Shown piece by piece: positions 56,465-64,000 of a stretch of 64,000 nt of DNA (its first letter is position 1; every line of letters begins with the position of its first letter). The DNA is from Aquabacterium sp. Its GTDB lineage: Bacteria; Pseudomonadota; Gammaproteobacteria; Burkholderiales; Burkholderiaceae_C. The position numbers were made by a program, and so were the translations under genes. The stretch is from NCBI RefSeq assembly GCF_016195855.1, contig NZ_JACPYU010000017.1, forward strand, positions 1 to 64,000, given 5' to 3'. The notes beneath the pieces are model-generated. The model searched no databases and was not told the origin of the DNA. It saw only the letters and a list, made by a program, of their open reading frames with translations.

Positions 56465-56665
56465 ATGCCGCTTTTCTGGAAACCCTACAAGTCCGACGTC
56501 ACGCAGTTCATCGACAGCCTCAAGGCACGTGATCCGCAGCTCGAAGAGCGTCAGCGTCAGGGCCGTTTCCTGCTGTGGGACAAGCCCGTGGACCGCGAAG
56601 CCCAGAAGGGCTACCGCGAAGCCCGCGTCGAGCAAAAGCCTTACGTCTACTCGACCAAGGCCTGA
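56465..56665 (+). CDS. DUF3460 family protein
   Basis: Small soluble protein of 66 residues beginning MPLFWKPYKSDVTQFIDSLK, with LLWDKPVDRE in the middle. I recognise it as DUF3460, a family seen in betaproteobacteria and commonly next to scpA and pan genes. Function is unknown. The start ATG 56465 is preceded by TTGGTCAAAGCC. It lies 25 nt before scpA on the same strand, so it is probably co-transcribed. Confidence 0.88.
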   Translation: MPLFWKPYKSDVTQFIDSLKARDPQLEERQRQGRFLLWDKPVDREAQKGYREARVEQKPYVYSTKA

Positions 56666-56690
56666 TGGCTTCGATGGCCTGGTCTGACAG

Positions 56691-57557
56691 GTGACACAAC
56701 AGCACGTCATGGCCGCCGATGAGGGTGGCCTGTCGCCGGCCGGGCTCGATGAGCAAGGCCTGCCCCAGGTCATCGACCAGGTGGCGCTGGCGCGTCTGTA
56801 TGGCGAACCCCTGTTTGCCATGCCGACGGACCTCTACATCCCGCCGGATGCGCTCGAAGTCTTCCTGGAGACCTTTGAAGGCCCGCTGGACCTGCTGCTC
56901 TACCTGATCCGCAAGCAGAACTTCAACATCCTGGACATCCCGCTGGCGGATGTCACACGGCAGTACCTGGCCTATGTGGACCAGATCCGCAAGACCAACC
57001 TCGAACTGGCGTCCGACTACCTCTTGATGGCGGCCATGCTCATCGAGATCAAGTCGCGCATGCTGCTGCCGCCCAAGAAGTCGGCCGAGGGCGAAGAGGT
57101 CGAAGACCCGCGCGCCGAACTGGTCCGCCGCCTCATCGAGTACGAGCAGATGAAACTGGCCGCGGCCAAGCTGGATCAGCTGCCTTTGATGGGCCGTGAC
57201 TTCCTGCGCGTCGAGATCCACAACGACCCATCCGTGCATGTGCGCCACCCCGATGTCGCCCTGTCTGACTTGCGCGAGGCCTGGATGGACATCCTGCAGC
57301 GCGCCCGCCTGAACAAGCACCACATCATCAGCCGCGAGGAGCTGTCGGTGCGCGAGTTCATGAGTCAGGTGCTTCGCACCTTGCAAGGCCGCCGCTTCGT
57401 CGAGTTCGAGGAACTGTTCGACACCAGCCGTGGCCCGCAGGTCATGGTGGTGACCTTCATCGCCATGCTGGAGCTGGCCCGCGAGCGCCTGCTGGAAGTG
57501 ACCCAGGCCGAGGCTTTTGCACCCATCTACGTGCGCCTGGCTTACCAGCCCGCCTGA
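56691..57557 (+). CDS. scpA: segregation and condensation protein A
   Basis: Kleisin subunit that joins SMC and ScpB for chromosome condensation. The 288-residue product has FEGPLDLLLYLIRKQNFNI near residue 63 and LASDYLLMAAMLIEIKSRMLLP (key residues: YLLMAAMLIEIKS), both family signatures, and a C-terminal winged-helix-like kleisin part ending in FAPIYVRL. The longest frame starts with GTG 56691; ATG 56709 is an alternative that removes six residues. Ribosome sites are weak for both. scpB is not in the window. Confidence 0.94.
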   Translation: MTQQHVMAADEGGLSPAGLDEQGLPQVIDQVALARLYGEPLFAMPTDLYIPPDALEVFLETFEGPLDLLLYLIRKQNFNILDIPLADVTRQYLAYVDQIRKTNLELASDYLLMAAMLIEIKSRMLLPPKKSAEGEEVEDPRAELVRRLIEYEQMKLAAAKLDQLPLMGRDFLRVEIHNDPSVHVRHPDVALSDLREAWMDILQRARLNKHHIISREELSVREFMSQVLRTLQGRRFVEFEELFDTSRGPQVMVVTFIAMLELARERLLEVTQAEAFAPIYVRLAYQPA

Positions 57558-57582
57558 GCGCTGACGTCCGCGCCAGGTTGGC

Positions 57583-58815
57583 TCAGCGTTCGATCCTGTA
57601 GATGCGGGCATTGTCCCCGTCGGTCATCACGTACAGCCAGCCATCGGGGCCCAGCACCACATCGCGTATCCGACCAATGACGTTGCTGAGCAGCGCTTCT
57701 CTGGCCAGGACGTGTTCGTTGTCCACACTCAGGCGCCAGAGTGTCTGCCCGGCCAGTGAGCCCACGAACAAATTGCCTTCCCAACCGGGGTAACGCGCGC
57801 CCGTGTTGAAGGCCATGCCGCTGGGCGCGGTGGAGGTGGGCACCCAATAGCTCAGGGGCTCTTCGAAGCTTGGCGCGTGAACACCGCCGCCTACCCGGCA
57901 AGCCTCCCCGGGCGTCGCCCCGTAGGGACAGCCATAACTGCGCAGTGGCCAGCCGTAGTTGCGGCCCGCACGCACCAGGTTGATTTCGTCCCCGCCTTGG
58001 GGGCCATGCTCGGATGCCCACAGCTCACCGGTCACTGGGTGGATGGCCGCGCCCTGGACGTTGCGGTGGCCCAGGCTCCAGATACCCGGCAGGGCCAGGC
58101 CGCCGCCGAACACGGGGTTGTCGCCCGGGATGCCACCATCGCGGTTGATGCGCACGATCTTGCCCAGGTGCTTGGCCAGGTTCTGGGCGTTGTCGACACC
58201 CGGGTTGGCCGGGTCGTCCTGCATGCGTTCACCCAGGGTGATGAACAAGGTCTTGTCGCGGGCGAAAGCCAGGCGGGAGCCGAAATGGTTGCCGCCTGCC
58301 ACTTTGGGCCTTTGCTGGAAGATCACCTGAATGTTGCCCATGATCAGTTCGGTGAGCCTCCCTCGCGCCACCGCGGTGCCGGCCAGGCCTGCTTCGGCAT
58401 TCACCCCGGGCTCTGCATAGCTCCAGTAAATCCATGGCGTGCTCGGGTAGTCCGGGTCGAGTTGCACATCCAGCAAACCACCTTGACCCGCATTGGCCAC
58501 AGGAGGCAGCCCGGTGATGGCGCCCGACACCTGGCCATTCATGCTCACCAGCCGCATCGTCCCGGCCTTTTCCGTCACCAGCAAACGGCCGTCGGGCATG
58601 AAGACCATGCCCCAGGGGGACGACAGCCCTTGCGCGATCAGCACGGTTTTGATGGATGTGCCGCTGGGGGTGCCCCCGGGGTTGCCTGCGGTGCCGTCAC
58701 CCGAGCCGCCACAGGCACTCAGGATCAGGCACCACAGTGCAAGCCATATTCTGGCCAGCCAGGACGGATGCGGGCCCGCACAGACATCGGAGCATCTCGA
58801 AAAACGGTTTGCCAT
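57583..58815 (-). CDS. PQQ-dependent aldose sugar dehydrogenase-like lipoprotein
   Basis: Secreted beta-propeller oxidoreductase resembling soluble aldose sugar dehydrogenase (YliI). The 410-residue product has a lipoprotein signal with lipobox LSAC at residues 32-35, giving Cys35 as the acylation site. The mature part has LSSPWGMVFMPDGRLLVTEKAG (key residues: PWGM, TEKAG), NHFGSRLAFARD, GHRNVQG and SEHGPQGGDEIN, all typical propeller and cofactor-site blocks. I chose the ATG at 58815, since upstream frames lack a signal peptide. It converges with scpA. Confidence 0.88.
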   Translation of the reverse strand: MANRFSRCSDVCAGPHPSWLARIWLALWCLILSACGGSGDGTAGNPGGTPSGTSIKTVLIAQGLSSPWGMVFMPDGRLLVTEKAGTMRLVSMNGQVSGAITGLPPVANAGQGGLLDVQLDPDYPSTPWIYWSYAEPGVNAEAGLAGTAVARGRLTELIMGNIQVIFQQRPKVAGGNHFGSRLAFARDKTLFITLGERMQDDPANPGVDNAQNLAKHLGKIVRINRDGGIPGDNPVFGGGLALPGIWSLGHRNVQGAAIHPVTGELWASEHGPQGGDEINLVRAGRNYGWPLRSYGCPYGATPGEACRVGGGVHAPSFEEPLSYWVPTSTAPSGMAFNTGARYPGWEGNLFVGSLAGQTLWRLSVDNEHVLAREALLSNVIGRIRDVVLGPDGWLYVMTDGDNARIYRIER

Positions 58816-58977
58816 GGCGTGTCTCCCAGGCGGACGAAGAGCAAGGTCTAGCGGATTTTTCAAGCCGTGGTGCAGGCGTCATGGTCTGTCGGGCCGGATG
58901 CCTGCACAAAGGGATTTCCCGGCCTAGAATCGCGCCACTTCCTACACTGGCGCTCACACGCCGAGGACGCAAACTAC

Positions 58978-59802
58978 ATGAACACCGCTGTAGAGCCAAG
59001 CCGCAAGCCGATCACCCTGCACCGCCTGCGGGAAATGCACGCCAAGGGCGAGAAAATCACCATGCTGACCGCCTACGACGCGACCTTCGCACGCGTGGTG
59101 GACGAAGCCGGCGTGGACTGCATCCTGGTGGGTGACTCCCTGGGCATGATCGTGCAGGGGCATGCCAGCACCGTGCCGGTGTCCATCGATGAGATGGTTT
59201 ATCACACGCGCTGCGTGGCCCGCGGTAACCGTCATGCCTGGGTGGTGGGTGACCTGCCGTTTGGCAGCTACCAGGAAAACCGCGAGCAGGCCTTGCGCGC
59301 CAGCGTCGCTTTGATGCAGGCCGGTGCCCACATGGTCAAGCTCGAAGGTGGCGGCTGGACGGCCGAGACCGTGCACTTCCTGACCGAGCGCGGCGTGCCC
59401 GTCTGCGCTCACCTGGGCCTGACCCCGCAGAGCGTGCACGCACTGGGCGGCTACCGCATCCAAGGGCGCGACGAGGCTGGCGCACAGACCTTGCGCAAGC
59501 ATGCCAAGGCACTGGCCGATGCCGGCGCCGCCATGATGGTGCTGGAGCTGATGCCATCCAACGTGGCCCGCGATGTGCAAGCCGACAACCCCGGCGTGAT
59601 GACCATCGGCATTGGCGCAGGGCAGGGCACGGCCGGCCAGGTGCTGGTGCTGCACGACATGCTCAACATCACGCGGGGCAAGCTGCCGCGTTTTGTGCGC
59701 AACTTTGCCGCTGAAGGGGGCTCGGTCGATGAGGCCATCCGCCGCTATGTTGCCGCGGTGAAGGATGGCAGCTTTCCGGATGAGTCCGTGCACGCTTACT
59801 GA
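58978..59802 (+). CDS. panB: 3-methyl-2-oxobutanoate hydroxymethyltransferase
   Basis: First step of pantothenate synthesis: 3-methyl-2-oxobutanoate plus 5,10-methylenetetrahydrofolate gives ketopantoate. The 274-residue product has [19 protein letters not shown] near residue 29, [19 protein letters not shown] and [11 protein letters not shown]. Family length is normal. It is divergent from the sugar dehydrogenase gene and lies 16 nt before panC, forming a panBC operon. Confidence 0.97.
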   Translation: MNTAVEPSRKPITLHRLREMHAKGEKITMLTAYDATFARVVDEAGVDCILVGDSLGMIVQGHASTVPVSIDEMVYHTRCVARGNRHAWVVGDLPFGSYQENREQALRASVALMQAGAHMVKLEGGGWTAETVHFLTERGVPVCAHLGLTPQSVHALGGYRIQGRDEAGAQTLRKHAKALADAGAAMMVLELMPSNVARDVQADNPGVMTIGIGAGQGTAGQVLVLHDMLNITRGKLPRFVRNFAAEGGSVDEAIRRYVAAVKDGSFPDESVHAY

Positions 59803-59818
59803 TTCAAAAAACGACGAT

Positions 59819-60694
59819 ATGAAGATCATCCACACCGTGGCCGAGCTGCGTGCCGAACTGGCTTCCCGTCCCGCTGCGCCCGCTTTCGCGCCCACCATGG
59901 GCAACCTGCACGATGGCCACCTGGCCCTGATCAGGCAAGCCCGCGAGATCGTGGCCGGCAGTGGCAGCCCCGTGGTGGCCAGCATCTTCGTCAACCGCCT
60001 GCAATTCGGGCCCAACGAAGACTTCGACACCTACCCGCGCACACTGGAGCGTGATGCCCAGTTGCTGGCCGACGCGGGCTGCGACGTCTTGTTTGCACCC
60101 TCCGAAGCCGAGCTCTACCCGCAGCCGCAAGGCTACAAGGTGGTGCCGCCCACCGAGCTGGCCGACATCCTCGAAGGCGCCTTCCGCCCGGGCTTCTTCA
60201 CCGGTGTCTGCACCGTCGTGCACAAGCTGTTCAACCTGGTTCAGCCTCGCGTGGCCGTGTTCGGCAAGAAGGACTACCAGCAGCTCATGGTCATCCGCAA
60301 CATGGTGATCCAGATGGGGCTGCCCATCGACATCCGTGGTGGTGAGACCCTGCGTGCGGATGACGGCCTGGCCTTGTCGTCTCGCAACGGTTACCTCAGT
60401 GCGGACGAGCGTGCCGAGGCCGTGCAACTCATCACCGTGCTGCGTTCGGTCAAAGACAAGGTGGCGGCGGCCCGTTCTGCCTCGTCCCTGAACCTGGCGA
60501 GCGTTGCCGCCATGGAAGCCCAGGCCAAGGCGGCACTCGATGCCCGCGGCTGGAAGACCGACTACATCATGGTGCGCCGCCAGCGTGACCTGCTGCCCGC
60601 CACCGATGCCGAACTGGCGCAAGGCGAGCCGCTGGTTGGCGTGGCCGCTTCGCGCCTGGGCAAGACCCGCCTGATCGACAACCTGGAGTTCTGA
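59819..60694 (+). CDS. panC: pantothenate synthetase
   Basis: ATP-dependent ligation of pantoate and beta-alanine. The 291-residue product has the N-terminal [13 protein letters not shown] motif near residues 26-38, [19 protein letters not shown], the [14 protein letters not shown] block and [11 protein letters not shown] near residue 180. Start at ATG 59819 gives the usual [11 protein letters not shown] beginning. It is about ten residues longer than many homologues, mostly in the C-terminal half (inference). Confidence 0.96.
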   Translation: MKIIHTVAELRAELASRPAAPAFAPTMGNLHDGHLALIRQAREIVAGSGSPVVASIFVNRLQFGPNEDFDTYPRTLERDAQLLADAGCDVLFAPSEAELYPQPQGYKVVPPTELADILEGAFRPGFFTGVCTVVHKLFNLVQPRVAVFGKKDYQQLMVIRNMVIQMGLPIDIRGGETLRADDGLALSSRNGYLSADERAEAVQLITVLRSVKDKVAAARSASSLNLASVAAMEAQAKAALDARGWKTDYIMVRRQRDLLPATDAELAQGEPLVGVAASRLGKTRLIDNLEF

Positions 60695-60711
60695 GCTGAA
60701 TCGGGCCCGAC

Positions 60712-61221
60712 TCAGGCTGCGGCCTTGCGCCGGCGACGGATCATGCCAGCGACCATCACGCCGCCAGCCAAGGCCTGCAGCCATGCAGACGGTTCAGGGA
60801 CAGCGCTGACCTTCAGGCTGGCGTTGGAGCCGTGAATGAGTTCAGGATGGACGCCCAGTGACGAAAAACCGTCCTGTTCGAAGTAGTAATACATTGTCCA
60901 GTTGTCGACATTGACAGCGATCGCGCGCATGGGCCAGCCAGAAAGGCTGTGGACCTGCGAGTCCATGTAGAAATCCACGCCCTGGCATGCCGTGCTGTTG
61001 TACCAGCACCCGGCTTGGGCTCCGGACACGTGTGTGTCCTGGGTCACGAAGTCGGGGAGTTGGAGGTCGAAGGTTATGGACTGGCCCGGGATGGTCATCC
61101 CCATTGTCGGGTCATAGTTGGGTTCGTAGGTTTCGCTGAAGCTGTAGTTGACGCTTGCGTGGCCTTGAGCCATGTGCATGGCGCACAGTGCCACCAGTCC
61201 CTTGATGATGATGTTTTTCAT
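60712..61221 (-). CDS. PEP-CTERM sorting domain protein
   Basis: Predicted exosortase substrate. The 169-residue product has a signal peptide (about 1-24, ending GHAS), a middle part with no family I recognise, and a C-terminal PEP-CTERM tail: VPEPSAW at about residue 141, a hydrophobic stretch, and a basic RRRRK end. The Tyr- and Ser-rich mature region suggests an exported surface or matrix protein. It is only 17 nt from the panC stop but convergent with it. The start ATG 61221 is preceded by a more AT-rich region. No exosortase gene is in the window. Confidence 0.88.
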   Translation of the reverse strand: MKNIIIKGLVALCAMHMAQGHASVNYSFSETYEPNYDPTMGMTIPGQSITFDLQLPDFVTQDTHVSGAQAGCWYNSTACQGVDFYMDSQVHSLSGWPMRAIAVNVDNWTMYYYFEQDGFSSLGVHPELIHGSNASLKVSAVPEPSAWLQALAGGVMVAGMIRRRRKAAA

Positions 61222-61434
61222 GGTCGCTCTGAATTTGTAAATGCTGAAACTTTGATGGTATGTCCGATGACGTGCGGTTCTGGTGCTGCCCCCTTGAATT
61301 GGTGGCAATGATTGGTGGCTGTGGCACGAGCTGCCGGCCTGAGATCCGGTGAAAACCTAACATGGGTTAATGCGCGGTCATGCGATCTCGGCAAGACTGG
61401 CCGCCATGACGCGCGCACCCAGTCCCCAAGTCCA

Positions 61435-62253
61435 ATGACGCCTCCCACCATGTCCTCTCGCCATCTGGCGCTACCGAGCGGACGGGTCCACTACCGCGAG
61501 GGCGGCAGCGGACCACCTTTGCTGTTGCTGCATGCGAATCCGGGCGACAGCCTGGACTTCGAGGCCGTCTGGTCCCCATTGGCTTTGTCCCATCGCGTGA
61601 TCGCCCTGGATTGGCCGGGCTATGGCCAATCCAGTTTGCCCGATCACCCTGAAGCACGTGGCGCACACTTCTTTGACGATGTGCTGCGTGAGTTCATCAC
61701 CGCACTGGCCTTGCCGCAGGTCACGCTGATCGGCAATTCGTTGGGGGGCCATGCCGCGGCCAGGTTGGCCTTGGCCGCACCAGAGAAGGTGCGTGCATTG
61801 GTGCTGGTCTCACCTGGCGGCTTCACGGACCATAACCTGGTCACTCGGGCATTCTGTCGGCTTCAAGGCAGCCGCCTGGCGCTGCCGCCACGCTTGTGGG
61901 CACGGCTTTACTTGCGTTGCCGCACGGCGACCACGGCCGAGATGCTGACGCGTGCCGCCACCTTGCAGTCAAGCCGGCCACGCCTGATGCTCAACAGGGC
62001 GGTCTGGCGCAGTTTTGCCAAGCCAAGCCACGATCTGCGCGCACTGGCCGGGGGCATCCAGGCCCCGACGCTGCTGATGTTCGGCAAGCAGGACCCGGCC
62101 ATCCCCGCGCACAAGGATGGCGTGCAGGCTGCCCGGTGCATGCCGTCCGCCAGCGTCGTCACCATGCCTTGCGGGCATGCGCCCTTTGCTGAAATGCCCG
62201 ACCAGTTTCTGGCGCACGTGCTGCCGTTTCTGCGGGCCTCAGGCCTTGGCTGA
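61435..62253 (+). CDS. alpha/beta hydrolase
   Basis: Alpha/beta-hydrolase fold enzyme of 272 residues. It has the oxyanion region LLLLHANPGDS, the DWPGYGQSS loop, the nucleophile elbow GNSLGGH with Ser102, an acidic residue in FGKQDPAIPAH and the catalytic-type His in PCGHAPFAEMPD. The substrate cannot be assigned. The ATG at 61435 is one choice; ATG 61450 (MSSRH) also fits. Its last 15 bases overlap the end of the convergent Crp-family gene. Confidence 0.9.
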   Translation: MTPPTMSSRHLALPSGRVHYREGGSGPPLLLLHANPGDSLDFEAVWSPLALSHRVIALDWPGYGQSSLPDHPEARGAHFFDDVLREFITALALPQVTLIGNSLGGHAAARLALAAPEKVRALVLVSPGGFTDHNLVTRAFCRLQGSRLALPPRLWARLYLRCRTATTAEMLTRAATLQSSRPRLMLNRAVWRSFAKPSHDLRALAGGIQAPTLLMFGKQDPAIPAHKDGVQAARCMPSASVVTMPCGHAPFAEMPDQFLAHVLPFLRASGLG

Positions 62254-62847
62254 CCTCAAGCGGCTCAAATGCACGGGTGTCACGCCAATGTAGGAGGCGA
62301 TGTCGCGCTGCGAGAAGACCGCCTCCAGCGTGGGCCACCTCGCCAGCGCACATTGATAGCGCTGCGCGGCATCCAGGGCCAGCAGCTCATACTCGCGCTC
62401 GACCTTGGCCATGTACAAGGACTCGGCCATCTTGCGGGCAAAGCGTGACCAGGCGGGCGAGGACTCCGTCAGCTGCGCATAGATGGCCCAAGGCGTGTGG
62501 ATCAGGATGCTGGGCGCTTCGGCCACGATCCAGACCCTGGAGGCTGCGCCGCTGATGAGGTCAGACAGCGAGCCAGCAAAGCCGCCTGCCATGTTGAAGC
62601 CTTTGGTGCGCTCGGTGCCGTCCTCCAGCACATAGTATTCACGCAGGCCACCCTGCAGCACGAAGCCACTGGTCTGGGCGTGTTCGCCTGCTCGCAAAAG
62701 CACCGTGCCTTTGGGCACCTGCGTTTGCCGGGCGTGCACCATCAAGGCCTGGAGATCGGCATCGGCCAAGGGTGACACCTGTTGCAGCGCCGCCTTCATG
62801 GTGCTCAACGCTTGCGCGTCCAGCGCCCCGATCGGGTCGGCGGCCAT
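62239..62847 (-). CDS. Crp/Fnr family transcriptional regulator
   Basis: Regulator of 202 residues with a cyclic-nucleotide-binding-like beta-barrel (about 25-125) and a C-terminal helix-turn-helix (FSQRDIASYIGVTPVHLSRLR) that ends close to the stop. It lacks the cysteine cluster of FNR, so oxygen sensing by an Fe-S cluster is unlikely. The start may be ATG 62847, or GTG 62853, which would overlap the upstream stop as GTGA. It follows the amidotransferase gene on the same strand. Confidence 0.9.
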   Translation of the reverse strand: MAADPIGALDAQALSTMKAALQQVSPLADADLQALMVHARQTQVPKGTVLLRAGEHAQTSGFVLQGGLREYYVLEDGTERTKGFNMAGGFAGSLSDLISGAASRVWIVAEAPSILIHTPWAIYAQLTESSPAWSRFARKMAESLYMAKVEREYELLALDAAQRYQCALARWPTLEAVFSQRDIASYIGVTPVHLSRLRSAKA

Positions 62848-62849
62848 GC

Positions 62850-63572
62850 TCACGCGGGCAGCGCACCCATCAACCAGTTCAGCCAGACCTGCTGGGCCGC
62901 GCAGACCAGTTGATCACCGATGCGCTGGTTGTCGGCACGCAGTTGGGCCAGGTCGATGCCCGCGGCGCTCAGCTCGGCGGTGTGGCCGATCAGCCAGCGC
63001 TCCAGGTCACGCGGTTGGGCCTCCAGGTGGCACTGCAGGCCCAGCACAGCCGGGCCTATGCTGAAGACCTGGTTGGTGACGAGGTCGGTGGAGGCCAGCA
63101 ACTCGGAGCCCGGCGGCAGATCGAATGTGTCGCCGTGCCAGTGCAGCACTTCGTGGCCACAGGCGGCCAGAGCCGCAAGGGGCGAGTGCTGGCCCGCCGC
63201 GGTCAAGCGCAAAGGCTTGTAGCCAATCTCCTTGGCCGGGCCGGGGTAGACCCGTTGGCCGCTGGCTGCCGCAATCATCTGCGCACCCAGGCAGATGCCG
63301 ATCAAGGGCTTGCCGCTGCCCAGCCGCTCCCTGATGCGCGCCAGTTCATCGTGGATGAAGGGGTAGCGGTCGGCTTCGTACACGCCGATGGGCCCGCCCA
63401 AAACCACCACCAGATCGGCGTCGCGCCATTCAGCCTGGGCTTGGGCACTGTGCAGGTCGTCCACACCGGCCTGGCGATACTGGATGGTGAAGCCCATCGT
63501 GCGCAGCACCGGCTCGATGGAGCCAAGGTCTTCAAAGCTGAGGTGTTGCAGGGCAAGGCAGGTGCGGCTCAT
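62850..63572 (-). CDS. class I glutamine amidotransferase
   Basis: Stand-alone GATase-1 domain, 240 residues. The nucleophile is Cys94 in GICLGAQ, and the His-Glu pair is in GLQCHLEA. The oxyanion region GGPIGVYE precedes it. The family is similar to GMP-synthase-like amidotransferases acting on small substrates, and the product is not known. It overlaps the start of its neighbours: ATGA with the helicase upstream, and GTGA with the Crp-family gene downstream if the longer start is used. Confidence 0.93.
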   Translation of the reverse strand: MSRTCLALQHLSFEDLGSIEPVLRTMGFTIQYRQAGVDDLHSAQAQAEWRDADLVVVLGGPIGVYEADRYPFIHDELARIRERLGSGKPLIGICLGAQMIAAASGQRVYPGPAKEIGYKPLRLTAAGQHSPLAALAACGHEVLHWHGDTFDLPPGSELLASTDLVTNQVFSIGPAVLGLQCHLEAQPRDLERWLIGHTAELSAAGIDLAQLRADNQRIGDQLVCAAQQVWLNWLMGALPA

Positions 63573-64000
63573 AGCGTCTCCAGGAAAGCAACGACTTCAT
63601 TTTCCACGCGGGTGCGTTTCATCGGGGGCAGGCTCTGCCAGATCCGGCGGCCATAGTGCTTGTCGATCAGGCGCGTGTCGCAGATCATCAGCACGCCCCG
63701 GTCGGTTTCGCTGCGGATCAGTCTGCCCGCCCCTTGTTTCAAGGCGATGATGGCCTGGGGCACCTGGTGTTCCATGAAGGGGTTGCCGCCTTGCTGCGAC
63801 AAGAGCTCCAGGCGCTTGGCCATCACGGGGTCGTCGGGTGGGGCAAAGGGCAGCTTGTCAATCACGACCAGCGTGAGCGCGTCGCCCTTGACGTCGATGC
63901 CTTCCCAGAAGCTGTGGCTGCCCACCAGCACGGCATTGCCTGCGCGGCGGAAGTCTTCCAGCAGCGTGGGGCGGGGCGCATCACCTTGTTGCAGCACCGG
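63569..64000 (-). CDS. ATP-dependent DNA helicase, DinG/YoaA type (C-terminal part)
   Basis: C-terminal 143 residues of a superfamily 2, XPD/DinG-like helicase, cut by the window end. It has VLVGSHSFWEGIDVKGDALT and VIDKLPFAPPDDPV (motif V-like), QAIIALKQGAGRLIRSETDRGV (motif VI, key residues: QGAGRLIRS) and DTRLIDKHYG. The iron-sulfur and Walker motifs would lie outside the window. It overlaps the amidotransferase start by 4 nt (ATGA). Confidence 0.92.
   Translation of the reverse strand, partial: PVLQQGDAPRPTLLEDFRRAGNAVLVGSHSFWEGIDVKGDALTLVVIDKLPFAPPDDPVMAKRLELLSQQGGNPFMEHQVPQAIIALKQGAGRLIRSETDRGVLMICDTRLIDKHYGRRIWQSLPPMKRTRVENEVVAFLETL

Noticed and set aside
60701-60710. Palindrome TCGGGCCCGA between panC and the PEP-CTERM gene
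   Set aside because: It is too short to form a terminator with a loop and no U-run follows; it is likely chance in GC-rich DNA.
61322-61335. sigma54-type promoter TGGCACGAGCTGCC
   Set aside because: Spacing between GG and GC is 8 nt, not the required 10.

Overview
The window reads as one contiguous piece of a GC-rich betaproteobacterial chromosome of the order Burkholderiales, most likely a Comamonadaceae/Sphaerotilaceae relative such as Aquabacterium (inference). The clues are a complete nuoA-N operon followed by a DUF2818 gene, the panB-panC / DUF3460-scpA neighbourhood, the Comamonadaceae-type palindromic repeat (a 19-nt block is identical in its two copies here), a PEP-CTERM protein, and strong GC bias at third codon positions. 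I see no transposase, prophage, plasmid or CRISPR gene. Most of the window is core chromosome, and the accessory interest lies in a signalling block and one intergenic region.

Layout. 136-14858: the 14 subunits of respiratory complex I in order A to N on the + strand; nuoM carries an apparent one-base deletion and a repeat element separates nuoF from nuoG. 14894-16387: DUF2818, a NUDIX ADP-sugar pyrophosphatase and a DUF1178 protein continue the same strand. 16406-19651: a minus-strand pair (FAD-linked oxidase, DUF2069 membrane protein), then a YihY membrane protein on +. 19846-22029: a two-CBS protein, chorismate synthase (aroC) and, convergent, glyoxalase I. 22098-24956 (minus): RidA, DsbB and a fused PabB-PabC. 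25114-30487: CPBP protease, GFA protein, ComEC and a CNNM/CorC transporter. 30562-32065: apaH, tRNA-Ser(UGA) with a terminator, and an unrecognised small protein. 32229-36200: secreted lipase, AraC-type regulator and GMC oxidoreductase.

36201-36645 is the only gene-free stretch longer than 300 bases. It is packed with inverted repeats and has a rho-independent-type terminator at each end, each in the orientation of the adjacent gene. I read it as a candidate structured RNA of unknown class. After it come the NAD(P)HX repair enzyme (36646-38181) and a six-gene signalling block (38194-51346): a diguanylate cyclase, a REC-PAS-GGDEF-EAL protein 3 nt behind a very large hybrid kinase (GAF/PAS/HisKA/REC/REC/HPt), a divergent kinase, an ANTAR response regulator and a multi-PAS HisKA_2-type kinase. 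The first four suggest a phosphorelay ending in c-di-GMP; the last two fit an RNA-binding antitermination pair.

51359-64000 returns to housekeeping: Mrp/ApbC, methionyl-tRNA synthetase (with the palindromic repeat captured inside its coding linker), a CYTH-CHAD protein, DUF3460, ScpA, a lipoprotein sugar dehydrogenase, PanB, PanC, a PEP-CTERM protein, an alpha/beta hydrolase, a Crp-family regulator, a class I glutamine amidotransferase and the C-terminal part of a DinG-type helicase that runs off the window end.
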